64,000 nucleotides of DNA from Carboxylicivirga mesophila (GTDB taxonomy: Bacteria > Bacteroidota > Bacteroidia > Bacteroidales > Marinilabiliaceae): the NCBI RefSeq assembly GCF_018271975.1, contig NZ_JAGUCN010000026.1:1-64000 (forward strand). The letters run 5' to 3'. The position numbers were made by a program, and so were the translations under genes. Below are positions 33,692 through 42,797 of this stretch, piece by piece. The first letter of the stretch is position 1; the number at the start of each line of letters is the position of its first letter. The notes beneath the pieces are model-generated. The model saw only the letters and a list, made by a program, of their open reading frames with translations, searched no databases and was not told the DNA's origin.

Positions 33692-34987
33692 TTATAAAGT
33701 AGCTTTCGTGTTGTGATGAGGGCTTAAATCAGCACCACTTGGCAGTTGGTAGATTCTTAACTCAAACTCGCCAACCACTGCCAGGATGTGATCAAAAATA
33801 TCGGCTTGGATAGATTCATAGTTGATCCATTCCTGCACTTTACTAAAGGCATATATCTCGATAGGTTGCCCTTTTTCAGTAGGTTGCAGTTGCCGCACCA
33901 TGTAAGTCATTTCCTTATTAATCATCGGATTTTCTTGCAGGTATTGCTCTAAATATTTTCTGAATACACCAATGTTTGTCAGTCTGCGGCCATTGGCCAG
34001 GCTTTCCGAAATGGATTCACCTTCTTTTTGCTTGTTGTGCTTAAGCAATTCATCTTCCTTTTCTACAATGTAGTTATGCAGCAGCCGTATCTTTTTAAAG
34101 CGCTCAATCATCTCGGCCGAGCAAAACTTGACCGACGCCACATCAATATTGATTGAACGTTTAATGCGCCGGCCACCCGAATGTTCCATCCCTTTCCAGT
34201 TAATGAACGAATCTTCTACCAGTTTATAAGTAGGAATGGTGGTGATTGTTTTATCCCAGTTTTGTACCTTAACGGTATTAAGAGTAATATCTAGAACCGT
34301 ACCATCGGCTTTGTATGAAGGCATTGTAATCCAATCGCCAGCACTAACCATTTTATTGGCAGATAGCTGTATGCCGGCAACAAAACCCAGTATAGTGTCT
34401 TTAAAAACCAGCAGCAAGACAGCCGCTGTAGCTCCAAGACCAGTTACTATTTTAGTAATGTCGATATCAAATAAAACATGTACAATAACAAGTCCTGTGA
34501 TAAACGACGCAGCGATCTCAATAATTTGAATCATACCGCGAATCGGCCGATCTTTTGCGTAAGAAAATGTGTTGTAAATGTCATTTACCACACCCAGTAA
34601 GGCCGAAAAAGACCAGAGAATGATGACGAGAATAGTACTGCTGACAATCTTTTGAAGCAGCTCTGTTATGTCATTTTCTGTGAATGGCTGAAAAATAACC
34701 GGCAGCATATAGTATAACAATAAGGCCGGGATGACATTGGATAAGCGACGCAGCACATGTCGCTTAATCAGTAAATCGTCATATTGTGATTTGGTTTTTC
34801 TAACCAGTTTTTCAATAAACCGGAGTAAGTAGCTTTTAGTTAGTTTGTTGGTTAGCCAAGTGATGAGCAAGGTAAAAACCATCCAAAGGCCGCTAATTAA
34901 ATATTTGCTATATTCATCACCGATTCCTAAAGAGCTTAGGTATTCGTGAGCGAGTTGGCTTAATTGATTAAGTTCAGTTGTTTCCAT
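33692..34987 (-). CDS. MscS-family mechanosensitive ion channel (YbdG-like)
   Basis: A 431-residue inner-membrane channel. Five hydrophobic helices occupy about residues 25-200. The pore-lining helix with the Gly/Ala-rich run (VTGLGATAAVLLLVF) is followed by the conserved beta domain start (GFVAGIQLSANKMVSAGDWI, read from about residue 206). The long cytoplasmic part, with an insertion near residue 315, resembles the YbdG/YnaI branch rather than short MscS. It protects against hypo-osmotic shock in characterised members. It is a single gene. Confidence 0.9.
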   Translation of the reverse strand: METTELNQLSQLAHEYLSSLGIGDEYSKYLISGLWMVFTLLITWLTNKLTKSYLLRFIEKLVRKTKSQYDDLLIKRHVLRRLSNVIPALLLYYMLPVIFQPFTENDITELLQKIVSSTILVIILWSFSALLGVVNDIYNTFSYAKDRPIRGMIQIIEIAASFITGLVIVHVLFDIDITKIVTGLGATAAVLLLVFKDTILGFVAGIQLSANKMVSAGDWITMPSYKADGTVLDITLNTVKVQNWDKTITTIPTYKLVEDSFINWKGMEHSGGRRIKRSINIDVASVKFCSAEMIERFKKIRLLHNYIVEKEDELLKHNKQKEGESISESLANGRRLTNIGVFRKYLEQYLQENPMINKEMTYMVRQLQPTEKGQPIEIYAFSKVQEWINYESIQADIFDHILAVVGEFELRIYQLPSGADLSPHHNTKATL

Positions 34988-35159
34988 ATCTAATATGCAT
35001 CATTGAAAGGGTATAAAACTACTATAATTACTGAAAATAATAAACCGGTTTTGAAGCAGGTAAAACAAGATGCGGTAAATTAAGCTAATAGGAGAAAATG
35101 AGCAGGAGAAAGTTTTGTTTGTAAATGTTATGTGGCAATCGATAAATAAATTGAAATAC

Positions 35160-36440
35160 ATGAAGATAAGTGTTATAAGTGTTTTTAGTATCATATTACT
35201 TTCAGCTTGTGTGCACGCACAAACAGCTTTTGATACCTATTTCAGCACTAAGTCAATGCGTGTTGATTTGGTACTGGCAGGTAATAAAACGACACAATCG
35301 GCCTACTTGTTGGAGCTAAAAGAGGAGTCACACTGGGGCGGTTCACAGATTAACCTGATTGATGAACTGGGTTATGGCGAGTATCGTTACTCCATAAGTG
35401 AGACTGCTGGTAATCAGCTAATTTATTCGCGTGGCTTTTGTACCTTGTTTGAGGAGTGGCGGACAACTGAGGAGGCTAAATTCATTAATAAAGCATTTTT
35501 TCAGACAGTTACCTTTCCTTATCCAAAAGATAAAGTGATTTTTAAGCTTGAAGAGCGCAGAAAGGACGGCACTTACAGTACCCTGATGACCTTTGAAATA
35601 GACCCGGACGATCCAAATATTCGCAAAGAGGCTTTGCCCGAATACAAGGTGGTTAAAGTGATTGATAGCGGGGAGCCCAATCATAAAGTTGATTTTGCTT
35701 TTGTGGCAGAAGGTTACCAAATTGACGAGATGGATAAGTTCATTGATGATGTAAAGCGGATGGCTGACTATATTTTAGAACAGGCGCCCTACAAATCGCA
35801 TCGCGACAAGTTTAACTTCTGGGCAGTGTGTTCGCCATCCATTGATGCCGGTACCGACAATCCACGGAAGAATAAGTGGGTTAAAACAGCCGTTAACTCG
35901 TCATTTAATACCTTTTATGTCGATCGTTATCTTGAAACAGGTGATGTGAGAGCCATACGGGATATTGCCGCTTGTGCACCCTATGATCATATTTGTGTAT
36001 TGGTTAATTCGGATAAATATGGAGGTGGTGGTATCTACAACCATTTCTCAATTGGCACGTCGGATCATCCGATGGCCAAAGAGGTGATGCTGCATGAGAT
36101 TGGCCATGGTTTTGGCGGCCTGGCCGATGAATATTACACATCTGACGTGGCTTACCAAAACTTTTTCGATTTAAAGGTAGAACCCTGGCAACCTAATATT
36201 ACCACATTGGTTAACTTTAAGGCTAAATGGCAGCACCTGATTAAGGAGGATGTGCCGGTTCCGACACCATTTGAAAAACAGTATACCAATGAAACGGGCG
36301 TATTTGAAGGTGGCGGATATGTTGAGAAAGGCGTTTATCGTCCGGCCCTTAATTGCCGCATGAAAACGAATGAGGCTGAAGGCTTTTGTGCGGCTTGTCA
36401 AGAGGCTATTGTTAAGATGATTGAATTTGTAACAGATTAA
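35160..36440 (+). CDS. Secreted M64-family metallopeptidase
   Basis: A 426-residue exported peptidase (start at ATG 35160, signal peptide of about 18 residues ending near VHAQ; the 15 codons upstream are not needed). The catalytic zinc motif is HEIGHGFGGLADEYY (HExxHxxxGLxDE), typical of the IgA-peptidase M64 family common in Bacteroidota. An N-terminal beta-rich domain (about 20-170) precedes the peptidase domain that begins around VDFAFVAEGY. Actual substrates are unknown; IgA cleavage is known only for the founding member. The aldo/keto reductase gene follows 11 bases later. Confidence 0.92.
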   Translation: MKISVISVFSIILLSACVHAQTAFDTYFSTKSMRVDLVLAGNKTTQSAYLLELKEESHWGGSQINLIDELGYGEYRYSISETAGNQLIYSRGFCTLFEEWRTTEEAKFINKAFFQTVTFPYPKDKVIFKLEERRKDGTYSTLMTFEIDPDDPNIRKEALPEYKVVKVIDSGEPNHKVDFAFVAEGYQIDEMDKFIDDVKRMADYILEQAPYKSHRDKFNFWAVCSPSIDAGTDNPRKNKWVKTAVNSSFNTFYVDRYLETGDVRAIRDIAACAPYDHICVLVNSDKYGGGGIYNHFSIGTSDHPMAKEVMLHEIGHGFGGLADEYYTSDVAYQNFFDLKVEPWQPNITTLVNFKAKWQHLIKEDVPVPTPFEKQYTNETGVFEGGGYVEKGVYRPALNCRMKTNEAEGFCAACQEAIVKMIEFVTD

Positions 36441-36451
36441 ATAATTATACT

Positions 36452-37456
36452 ATGCATTACCTGGCTTCAGAAAAAAGATACGCAAACATGTTATATAGGC
36501 GTTGTGGTCGCAGCGGCCTGCAGCTACCTGCTATTTCATTGGGCTTATGGCACAACTTTGGTTCCGAAGATGTGTTTAGCAATGCACGTGATATCCTATT
36601 GCATGCCTTTGATAATGGCATCACTCATTTTGATCTGGCCAATAACTATGGTCCGGTGCCCGGCTCAGCAGAAGAAACGCTCGGCAAAGTATTAAAGCAG
36701 GATATGAGTGCTTACCGTGATGAGTTAGTGATTTCTACCAAGGCGGGTTATTATATGTGGGAAGGCCCCTATGGTGAGTGGGGTTCAAAGAAATACCTCG
36801 TTTCTAGCCTTGATCAAAGCCTTAAGCGAATGGGGCTTGAGTATGTGGATATCTTTTATCATCATCGTCCCGATCCGGATACGCCTATGGAGGAGACCAT
36901 GGCTGCGCTTGATTTGATTGTGCGTCAGGGGAAGGCACTGTATGTGGGTTTGTCAAACTATTCAGCTGAAGAAACACAAAAGGCCGAAAACATTTTGAGA
37001 GAACTGGGAACGCCCTGCCTGATTCACCAGCCGCGTTACAACTTATTCGACCGGTGGGTAGAAGATGGTTTGACAACTGTACTCGATAAGCGAGGTATTG
37101 GCTGTATTCCGTTTTCACCATTGGCACAAGGCTTATTAACCGACCGCTATTTGAAAGATGTGCCGGCCGACTCTCGTATGGCCAAAGCACATTTTTTGAA
37201 AGAATCGGCATTAACCGATGTTAAACGTAGGGCTATAGTTGAGTTGAATGAAATGGCTCAGCAACGCCATCAGTCGTTGGCGCAGATGGCCATTGCCTGG
37301 CTGTTGTGTAATAAAACGGTAACTTCTGTTTTGGTTGGGGCTTCATCAACCAAACAACTGGATAATAATTTGGGAGCATTGAATAATGTTGAGTTTTCAC
37401 CTGAAGAATTGAGCAAGATTGATACGATCTGCCAACCGGTTATTAAAGAGAGTTAA
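36452..37456 (+). CDS. Aldo/keto reductase (YghZ-like)
   Basis: A 334-residue NADPH-dependent reductase. The N-terminus (MLYRRCGRSGLQLPAISLG), the active-site Asp/Tyr segment FDLANNYGPVPGSAEE, the Lys in ISTKAGYYMW and the His in DIFYHHRPD complete the AKR tetrad. The GPYGEWGSKKYL segment is typical of YghZ/L-glyceraldehyde-3-phosphate reductases (AKR14). It may detoxify methylglyoxal or similar aldehydes. It follows the M64 gene closely and ends at a strong terminator. Confidence 0.92.
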   Translation: MHYLASEKRYANMLYRRCGRSGLQLPAISLGLWHNFGSEDVFSNARDILLHAFDNGITHFDLANNYGPVPGSAEETLGKVLKQDMSAYRDELVISTKAGYYMWEGPYGEWGSKKYLVSSLDQSLKRMGLEYVDIFYHHRPDPDTPMEETMAALDLIVRQGKALYVGLSNYSAEETQKAENILRELGTPCLIHQPRYNLFDRWVEDGLTTVLDKRGIGCIPFSPLAQGLLTDRYLKDVPADSRMAKAHFLKESALTDVKRRAIVELNEMAQQRHQSLAQMAIAWLLCNKTVTSVLVGASSTKQLDNNLGALNNVEFSPEELSKIDTICQPVIKES

Positions 37457-37488
37457 GTTCAAGTGATATTTAGGCTATGTATTAGAAG

Positions 37489-37514
37489 GCGTGTATTCAA
37501 TACACGCTTTTTTT
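37489..37514 (+). terminator. Terminator of the aldo/keto reductase gene
   Basis: Stem GCGTGTA (37489-37495) / TACACGC (37501-37507), loop TTCAA, followed by eight T. Confidence 0.9.
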
Positions 37515-37691
37515 ATGCATTATTCGCATTAATCTTATTAAGAAAAAAGGATTTGAACCAGCCTTAATTCATTGACTCTACAATTCACTACATTATTCCA
37601 ACAACTCACTACTTTTCGTTTTTTTCAGGCTAACTCATGTTTTAATATTGTAATATCAAATAGTGTATATGAACAACTAAATAATATCCCT

Positions 37692-39557
37692 ATGAGAACC
37701 AATATTACACACAGATTTACGAAAATAGGCCACTTTATTGTGTTAATAGCAATGATGCTGGCGGTTACTTCTTCGGCAATGGCTGGAGAAATGAGCGATG
37801 ATGGCGATAAGATCCGCAAGAAGATAATTGAAGAGCGTGATAAGTTGCGTGAGGAAATATACCAGCAGCGTGATGAACTCAGAGAAGAAATGATGGAACT
37901 AAAGAAGCATTATACTGCAGATAAGTATGATATTTCTGCTGTTGCATCAGATTTCCCTTTTGACCTAAAATATAAAGGCATTATCGATTTATCGGATGAT
38001 AGCAAAATGATTACCGGAATTTCGGCGAATGGTTTTGTTGAAATCAATAAAACGGCTTTTGGCAATAATCGCCGACTATTTATACATGCCGACGACAAAG
38101 GTACAATTACCTATGAGTACTATGTTGGTAAAACCGAGACCGCTTTTAATCCTGAAGGCAAAAAATGGCTAGGTGAGATACTGCCAGATATTGTTAAGAG
38201 AAGCGATTTGGGTGTTGAGTCGCGTGTGAGACATTTGTACAGAACAAAAGGTATCAGAGGTGTTTTAGATGCTCTGGAAGATTTACCATCAGGAACAACC
38301 TACTCCTATACAAGCGAGTGGAATGTATTTACGATTAAATCGTCCTCATACAAAACCGGAAGTTCGGCATCTAAAAATACCTTTCTGAAAACCCTGGTGT
38401 TCGACAATGAACTCAAGAGCCAGGATATTATACCTGTGCTGAATGAAATTAAAGAAGTCAGATCAAACAGCACCAAAGGCACGCTTATCAGGTATATTCT
38501 TGAGAATTATAAGCTAAGTACCGAACAACTGGCCGTACTGTTGGAGGCAACAGCTACGCATGATTATAACACGGAACGTGGCTCCACGCTTCGTATGTTC
38601 AATAAGTTTTATGTCAATGATTTTGCCATTCGCAAGGGCTATTTCGATATCATTGATGACATGGAGATAAACTCAGAGAAAGGTAATGTGTTGAAGCATC
38701 TTGTGCGTGTAACTAAGTTATCGAATGACAGCTGGATTAGCATGCTGCAAACCATTGATGATTTTTCATCGGAGCGCGAAAAGGGAGCCCTGCTGCTATA
38801 TCTGATTAAATATATGCCACAGGATGAAGAAGTGATGGAGGTTTTCAGAGATGTACTGGACAATATGTCCGATAGCTATTACATTTTGAAAGGGGAGATA
38901 ACAACCGCATTGCTTGATGCAGCGCTTGATTCAGGTGTACAAAAAAGTGATAAAGCCTCGTTAATCAACTACCTGAAAACGGCGAGAGGCATTTCTTCTA
39001 ATAGCCAAAAAGGTCTCATACTTCGAAAAGCTAACCGTCTATTCATTAATGATGAAGAAGTGGTGGATGTATATTTCGAAGCACTCAATGGTTTGGATAG
39101 TGAAATGGAGATGTACAATGTGATGCTCGATTTATTGGCTAAGAATAAACTGGAAGAGCCGGCCATGTACCGTTTGTTAAGAACACTTGATCGCCTGGTT
39201 GATGATTTCCAGCATGGCGCAGGAGCTGTAATGCGTGAGGTGGTGGCACAATTTCCATTGTCAACCAATAATTATAATCAGTTCTTCCGACTGATAAACA
39301 GGATGGATCAGAATAGCACTATTGAAGAGCTGTTGCGTTATGTGATTGATAGTCCGGTGATGAATGATGAGATAGCTGCTAAGGTCATTGAATGTACACA
39401 GCAAATTGATGTTGATGTTGAACGTGCCGCGGTATTGATTCGTTTGAGTCCATATATCAGCAATAGCAGTTCATCAACCGCATATATTTTTAAATCGATG
39501 ACCAAAGATCTGGAATCTGAATACGAGAAAAACAGGGTGATGAAAACATTAAACTAG
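37692..39557 (+). CDS. Secreted protein with coiled coil and 34-residue helical repeats
   Basis: About 621 residues from ATG 37692 (the 40 codons upstream precede a clear signal peptide ending near AMAGE at about 31). A highly charged coiled coil follows (about 38-74), then a beta-rich part (about 80-200). From about residue 230 to the end, a marker of the type S-x-x-E-K-G recurs: Gly at 263, 297, 331, 365, 401 and 441, with degenerate copies near 475, 509, 545, 579 and 613. Most spacings are exactly 34 residues, so there are about 10-11 alpha-helical repeats. I know no function. The layout recalls helical repeats attached to BlaR1/M56 proteins in Bacteroidota. It lies upstream of the LytS/LytTR genes. 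Confidence 0.82.
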   Translation: MRTNITHRFTKIGHFIVLIAMMLAVTSSAMAGEMSDDGDKIRKKIIEERDKLREEIYQQRDELREEMMELKKHYTADKYDISAVASDFPFDLKYKGIIDLSDDSKMITGISANGFVEINKTAFGNNRRLFIHADDKGTITYEYYVGKTETAFNPEGKKWLGEILPDIVKRSDLGVESRVRHLYRTKGIRGVLDALEDLPSGTTYSYTSEWNVFTIKSSSYKTGSSASKNTFLKTLVFDNELKSQDIIPVLNEIKEVRSNSTKGTLIRYILENYKLSTEQLAVLLEATATHDYNTERGSTLRMFNKFYVNDFAIRKGYFDIIDDMEINSEKGNVLKHLVRVTKLSNDSWISMLQTIDDFSSEREKGALLLYLIKYMPQDEEVMEVFRDVLDNMSDSYYILKGEITTALLDAALDSGVQKSDKASLINYLKTARGISSNSQKGLILRKANRLFINDEEVVDVYFEALNGLDSEMEMYNVMLDLLAKNKLEEPAMYRLLRTLDRLVDDFQHGAGAVMREVVAQFPLSTNNYNQFFRLINRMDQNSTIEELLRYVIDSPVMNDEIAAKVIECTQQIDVDVERAAVLIRLSPYISNSSSSTAYIFKSMTKDLESEYEKNRVMKTLN

Positions 39558-39659
39558 GTTAAAATTAGCGGGACTAGTGTTAAAAAAAGACTATTAGGTC
39601 TTAAATATGAAGTCTAGTCTATTGCGAAAAAACTAATTAATGCTATAACTTAGCAACAC

Positions 39660-40778
39660 ATGATAACCAACACCCAATTATATTCGTCGAAAAAGCTAAT
39701 GACACAGATATTAGTCAGTACACTGTATGGTGTACTGGCTTTCCTGTATTTGTTCTATAGTGAGAATGGGTTTTTACCAACTTTAACCCAACACGTTGAT
39801 TCTCTGTCTTTTTTCACCCTTAGTTCGTGGTTGATATTTGGGGTGCTGACACTGGTTGGCCGTGCTCTTAATAAACTCTATCCATGGTTAAAGGGCATGT
39901 TCTCCAGGTTTATTATTCAGTTTGTTATAAATACCATTGTGGCAGGGCTGATGTTGTGGATATGCATTAAGCTGCTGATTGTTATTAAGTACGATGGTAT
40001 ATCATTTGGCCTGTTCATGGAGGACATGGGTGATGCAACCATCAAGTTCTTCATCATTTTCTTACTCACTAATCTTGTTTTTATATTGGTAGATCTTTAC
40101 CAATATTCATTTACCAGTTTTATACAGGCCAATATTGAAAGTGAGCAAATGGTGCGCGAGCGGCTTAAACTGCAATACGAGATATTAAAAAGCCAGTTAA
40201 GTCCGCATTATCTGTTTAATACCCTTAATACCATTGCATCACTTATTCACAGGGATGCCGCCACTACCGAAGGCTTTATTCGAAAGTTTGCACAAACATT
40301 TACCTATATTCTTAACAGCCATCAAAAAGAGTTGGTGGCCGTGAAGCAGGAGGTGGACTTTATACATGCCTACTATTTCTTATTGAAGATAAGGTTTGAA
40401 AAGGCATTACAGCTCACCATCGAACTCGACAAGGTGAGTATGGATAGCTATATTCCGCCTATGACCCTGCAGTTACTCGTTGAGAATGCGGTTAAACACA
40501 ATCATTTCTCCGAGGATAAGCCGCTGCAGATAGTTATTCGCTCCGATGCACAGCATGGGATAGAGGTGGTTAATAATTTTGAGCGTAAACCTGGATTTAT
40601 TGAGGTGGATAACCAATTATTAAAAAAGCCGGAGAACCATGTGTCACATAAGGTGGGCCTTGAAAACATCAGGAAGCGATATGGCTATTTTACTTCTAAA
40701 GAGATAGAAATAACTAAAAATGAATCATTTTCGGTAATTTTACCATTACTGTTTAAACATAAAATCATTAGTTTCTAA
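39660..40778 (+). CDS. LytS-type sensor histidine kinase
   Basis: A 372-residue kinase. Four transmembrane helices occupy about residues 18-150 (no large sensor domain), followed by a His_kinase domain with the phospho-acceptor His183 in LSPHYLFNTLNT. The ATP-binding domain has the N box TLQLLVENAVKHNHF and a C-terminal VGLENIRKRYGYF. This is the PF06580 type, which in Bacteroidota pairs with LytTR regulators. It overlaps the next gene by 1 base (TAATG) and is co-translated with it. The kinase and the two following genes form one signalling operon. Confidence 0.94.
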   Translation: MITNTQLYSSKKLMTQILVSTLYGVLAFLYLFYSENGFLPTLTQHVDSLSFFTLSSWLIFGVLTLVGRALNKLYPWLKGMFSRFIIQFVINTIVAGLMLWICIKLLIVIKYDGISFGLFMEDMGDATIKFFIIFLLTNLVFILVDLYQYSFTSFIQANIESEQMVRERLKLQYEILKSQLSPHYLFNTLNTIASLIHRDAATTEGFIRKFAQTFTYILNSHQKELVAVKQEVDFIHAYYFLLKIRFEKALQLTIELDKVSMDSYIPPMTLQLLVENAVKHNHFSEDKPLQIVIRSDAQHGIEVVNNFERKPGFIEVDNQLLKKPENHVSHKVGLENIRKRYGYFTSKEIEITKNESFSVILPLLFKHKIISF

Positions 40779-41872
40779 TGAAAGCACCAACTATCAATAA
40801 ACAGCAAAAGTGGCTTAGGTTTCTGCTACCATTCCCTATTGGGATGGTAGTTTATGTTTTAATACTGTTGGTGTTTGATACGCTTAATCAATTCAGCTCC
40901 AACTTCTTCAGTCAGGAGGTGCTGGTGACCGTATTGCTGGCATTTGTGTTGATGGAAGCCTTAAGGCTCTTATTAAATGCCCTGGATAAGCGTTTCCCAT
41001 TGGTAGCCGATATTCAGACGGAGAATGGTGAAATGCATGAGTTTAAGGGTTTGACACATTCTTCCAGAATTATACTATTGCCATTAGTCAGTCTGGTACT
41101 TTCTGTGCTCGTTATTACGCCCCTGGTAAGTGTGTATTTCTACTTTGTATTAATCATCAGCGATTTCAATACGGAGCTGATTGTTTTCAATGGGGTGTAT
41201 GGCGTGGTGGCTATTCTTTATAGTGTGATTCATGTCAGTACCTCTTTTTTAGCTGTTCATAAGCAGTTGCACTATAAGCAGGAGCAGGAGCTACGCAGGG
41301 GCATGGAGTCGGATTTGGATAAGTTTAAGATGCAGATTAACCCGCAATTGCTGTACGATGGACTGGAAAACCTTATCTCCATTGTTCATGCTAAACCGCG
41401 CATGGCTGAGCAGTTTGTAAATCAATTGTCAAAGATATATCGCTACAGTTTAGATAACAGGCATGTGGAGCTGGTTGACCTGAAAAGGGAGCTGGAACTC
41501 AGCCAATCGTTGCTGTATCTGCTGAATATCAAGTACAGTAATAGCATTTATTTTGAAGCTAAGCTGCCAAACGACTGGTTACACAGGCAAATAATTCCCT
41601 GTACCATATCGGCCCTCATCCAGGAACTGGTCAACCGGACAATCATAAACGAGTTTCAGCCACTTAATATCCGACTTGAAACTAAGGATGATGAGTTGTA
41701 TTTTGTATGCAATCATAACCCAAAGATTGGACTCAATGGAAACGGGGTATGGAATTTGTCACTCATTAATAATGCCTATGCTTTTTTTAATGACAATAAG
41801 CAGCTTGAAATCACCCAAACAGATCAACAATTACACATCAATATCCCTCTATTTGAAATAGAAGAAGAATAA
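40778..41872 (+). CDS. Degenerate LytS-type kinase lacking the phospho-acceptor histidine
   Basis: A 364-residue paralogue of the kinase upstream with the same layout: four helices (about 14-160) and a PF06580-like region. The phospho-acceptor position is Gln190 (INPQLLYDGLEN, where the active copy has SPHYLFNTLN; codon CAA at 41345-41347). The N box is altered (ALIQELVNRTIINEF), and the G box is partly kept (GNGVWNLSLINNAYAF). It cannot autophosphorylate on that His. It is therefore probably a pseudokinase that dimerises with or regulates the active kinase. Reading frame and codon use are intact, so it is under selection, not a pseudogene. Confidence 0.9.
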   Translation: MKAPTINKQQKWLRFLLPFPIGMVVYVLILLVFDTLNQFSSNFFSQEVLVTVLLAFVLMEALRLLLNALDKRFPLVADIQTENGEMHEFKGLTHSSRIILLPLVSLVLSVLVITPLVSVYFYFVLIISDFNTELIVFNGVYGVVAILYSVIHVSTSFLAVHKQLHYKQEQELRRGMESDLDKFKMQINPQLLYDGLENLISIVHAKPRMAEQFVNQLSKIYRYSLDNRHVELVDLKRELELSQSLLYLLNIKYSNSIYFEAKLPNDWLHRQIIPCTISALIQELVNRTIINEFQPLNIRLETKDDELYFVCNHNPKIGLNGNGVWNLSLINNAYAFFNDNKQLEITQTDQQLHINIPLFEIEEE

Positions 41873-41882
41873 TCTAAACCTT

Positions 41883-42662
41883 ATGAGAGTACTTATTATC
41901 GAAGATGAAAAACCTGCCGTTAAAAACCTGATTCACCTATTGCAACGCTACGATAGCAGTATTGAAGTTGCTGAAGTACTTGATTCGGTGGCTGCCAGTG
42001 TTGAATGGCTATCCAATCCGCTTAATACCGCTGATCTGGTGTTTATGGATATTCATCTTTCTGATGGATTGAGCTTCGAGATATTTAATAAAACACAACT
42101 GAACCTACCGGTTATTTTCACCACTGCCTATAATGAATATGCCATTCAGGCCTTTAAGGTGAATAGCATCGATTACTTGCTGAAGCCGCTCGATTATGAT
42201 GACCTGTTTCGCAGTATGGAGAAGCTGGAAAGTTTGCGCGAAAACTTATCATCGGCCAGTCAGCGTATTAAGCTGGAGGAGCTCAACGAAGCTCTGTTGC
42301 ACTACCGGAAAACCTACAAGGAGCGTTTCCTGGTTAAGCTGGGTGAGCGCATCAAGTCTGTTACCAGTGATAAAATTGTGCTGTTTTACGCCGAAGGGCG
42401 CAATGCTTTTATCCTGACATCCAAAGGTAATCGCTACATTATTGACTATAAGCTGGAGGAGCTGGAGGAGTTGCTGAACCCGGCTACTTTCTATCGCATC
42501 AGTCGCTCGTTTATTGTTAACATCAATCATATAACTGATGTATTGGTGCACTCCAACAGCCGATTGAAAATTCAGTTCGAACAGCCGTTTGACCGCGAGG
42601 TGGTTGTTAGTCGTGAGAAAGTGCCACATTTTAAGAGCTGGTTTAGTGGAGCTGGCATTTAG
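41883..42662 (+). CDS. LytTR-family response regulator
   Basis: A 259-residue regulator with a receiver domain (acidic pocket IIEDE at 5-9, phospho-acceptor Asp56 in LVFMDIHLSDG, conserved Thr in FTTAYNEYA and Lys in YLLKPLDYDD), a linker helix and a LytTR DNA-binding domain (about 155-258; typical RISRSFIVNINHI). It follows the pseudokinase by 10 bases and is the output of the three-gene unit. Target genes are unknown; the AbgT transporter 135 bases downstream and the repeat protein upstream are candidates. Confidence 0.95.
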   Translation: MRVLIIEDEKPAVKNLIHLLQRYDSSIEVAEVLDSVAASVEWLSNPLNTADLVFMDIHLSDGLSFEIFNKTQLNLPVIFTTAYNEYAIQAFKVNSIDYLLKPLDYDDLFRSMEKLESLRENLSSASQRIKLEELNEALLHYRKTYKERFLVKLGERIKSVTSDKIVLFYAEGRNAFILTSKGNRYIIDYKLEELEELLNPATFYRISRSFIVNINHITDVLVHSNSRLKIQFEQPFDREVVVSREKVPHFKSWFSGAGI

Positions 42663-42797
42663 CCCTAATTAACAACAGGTTGCACGGGTTGCAATTGTCT
42701 TTATGTTATATAACAGGCTCTGTTAATTGTATTTATAATGGTCGGCTACTAAAAATTTTATATTTTCGGCGCCTTGTAATAGTAAAACTCTTATCGT

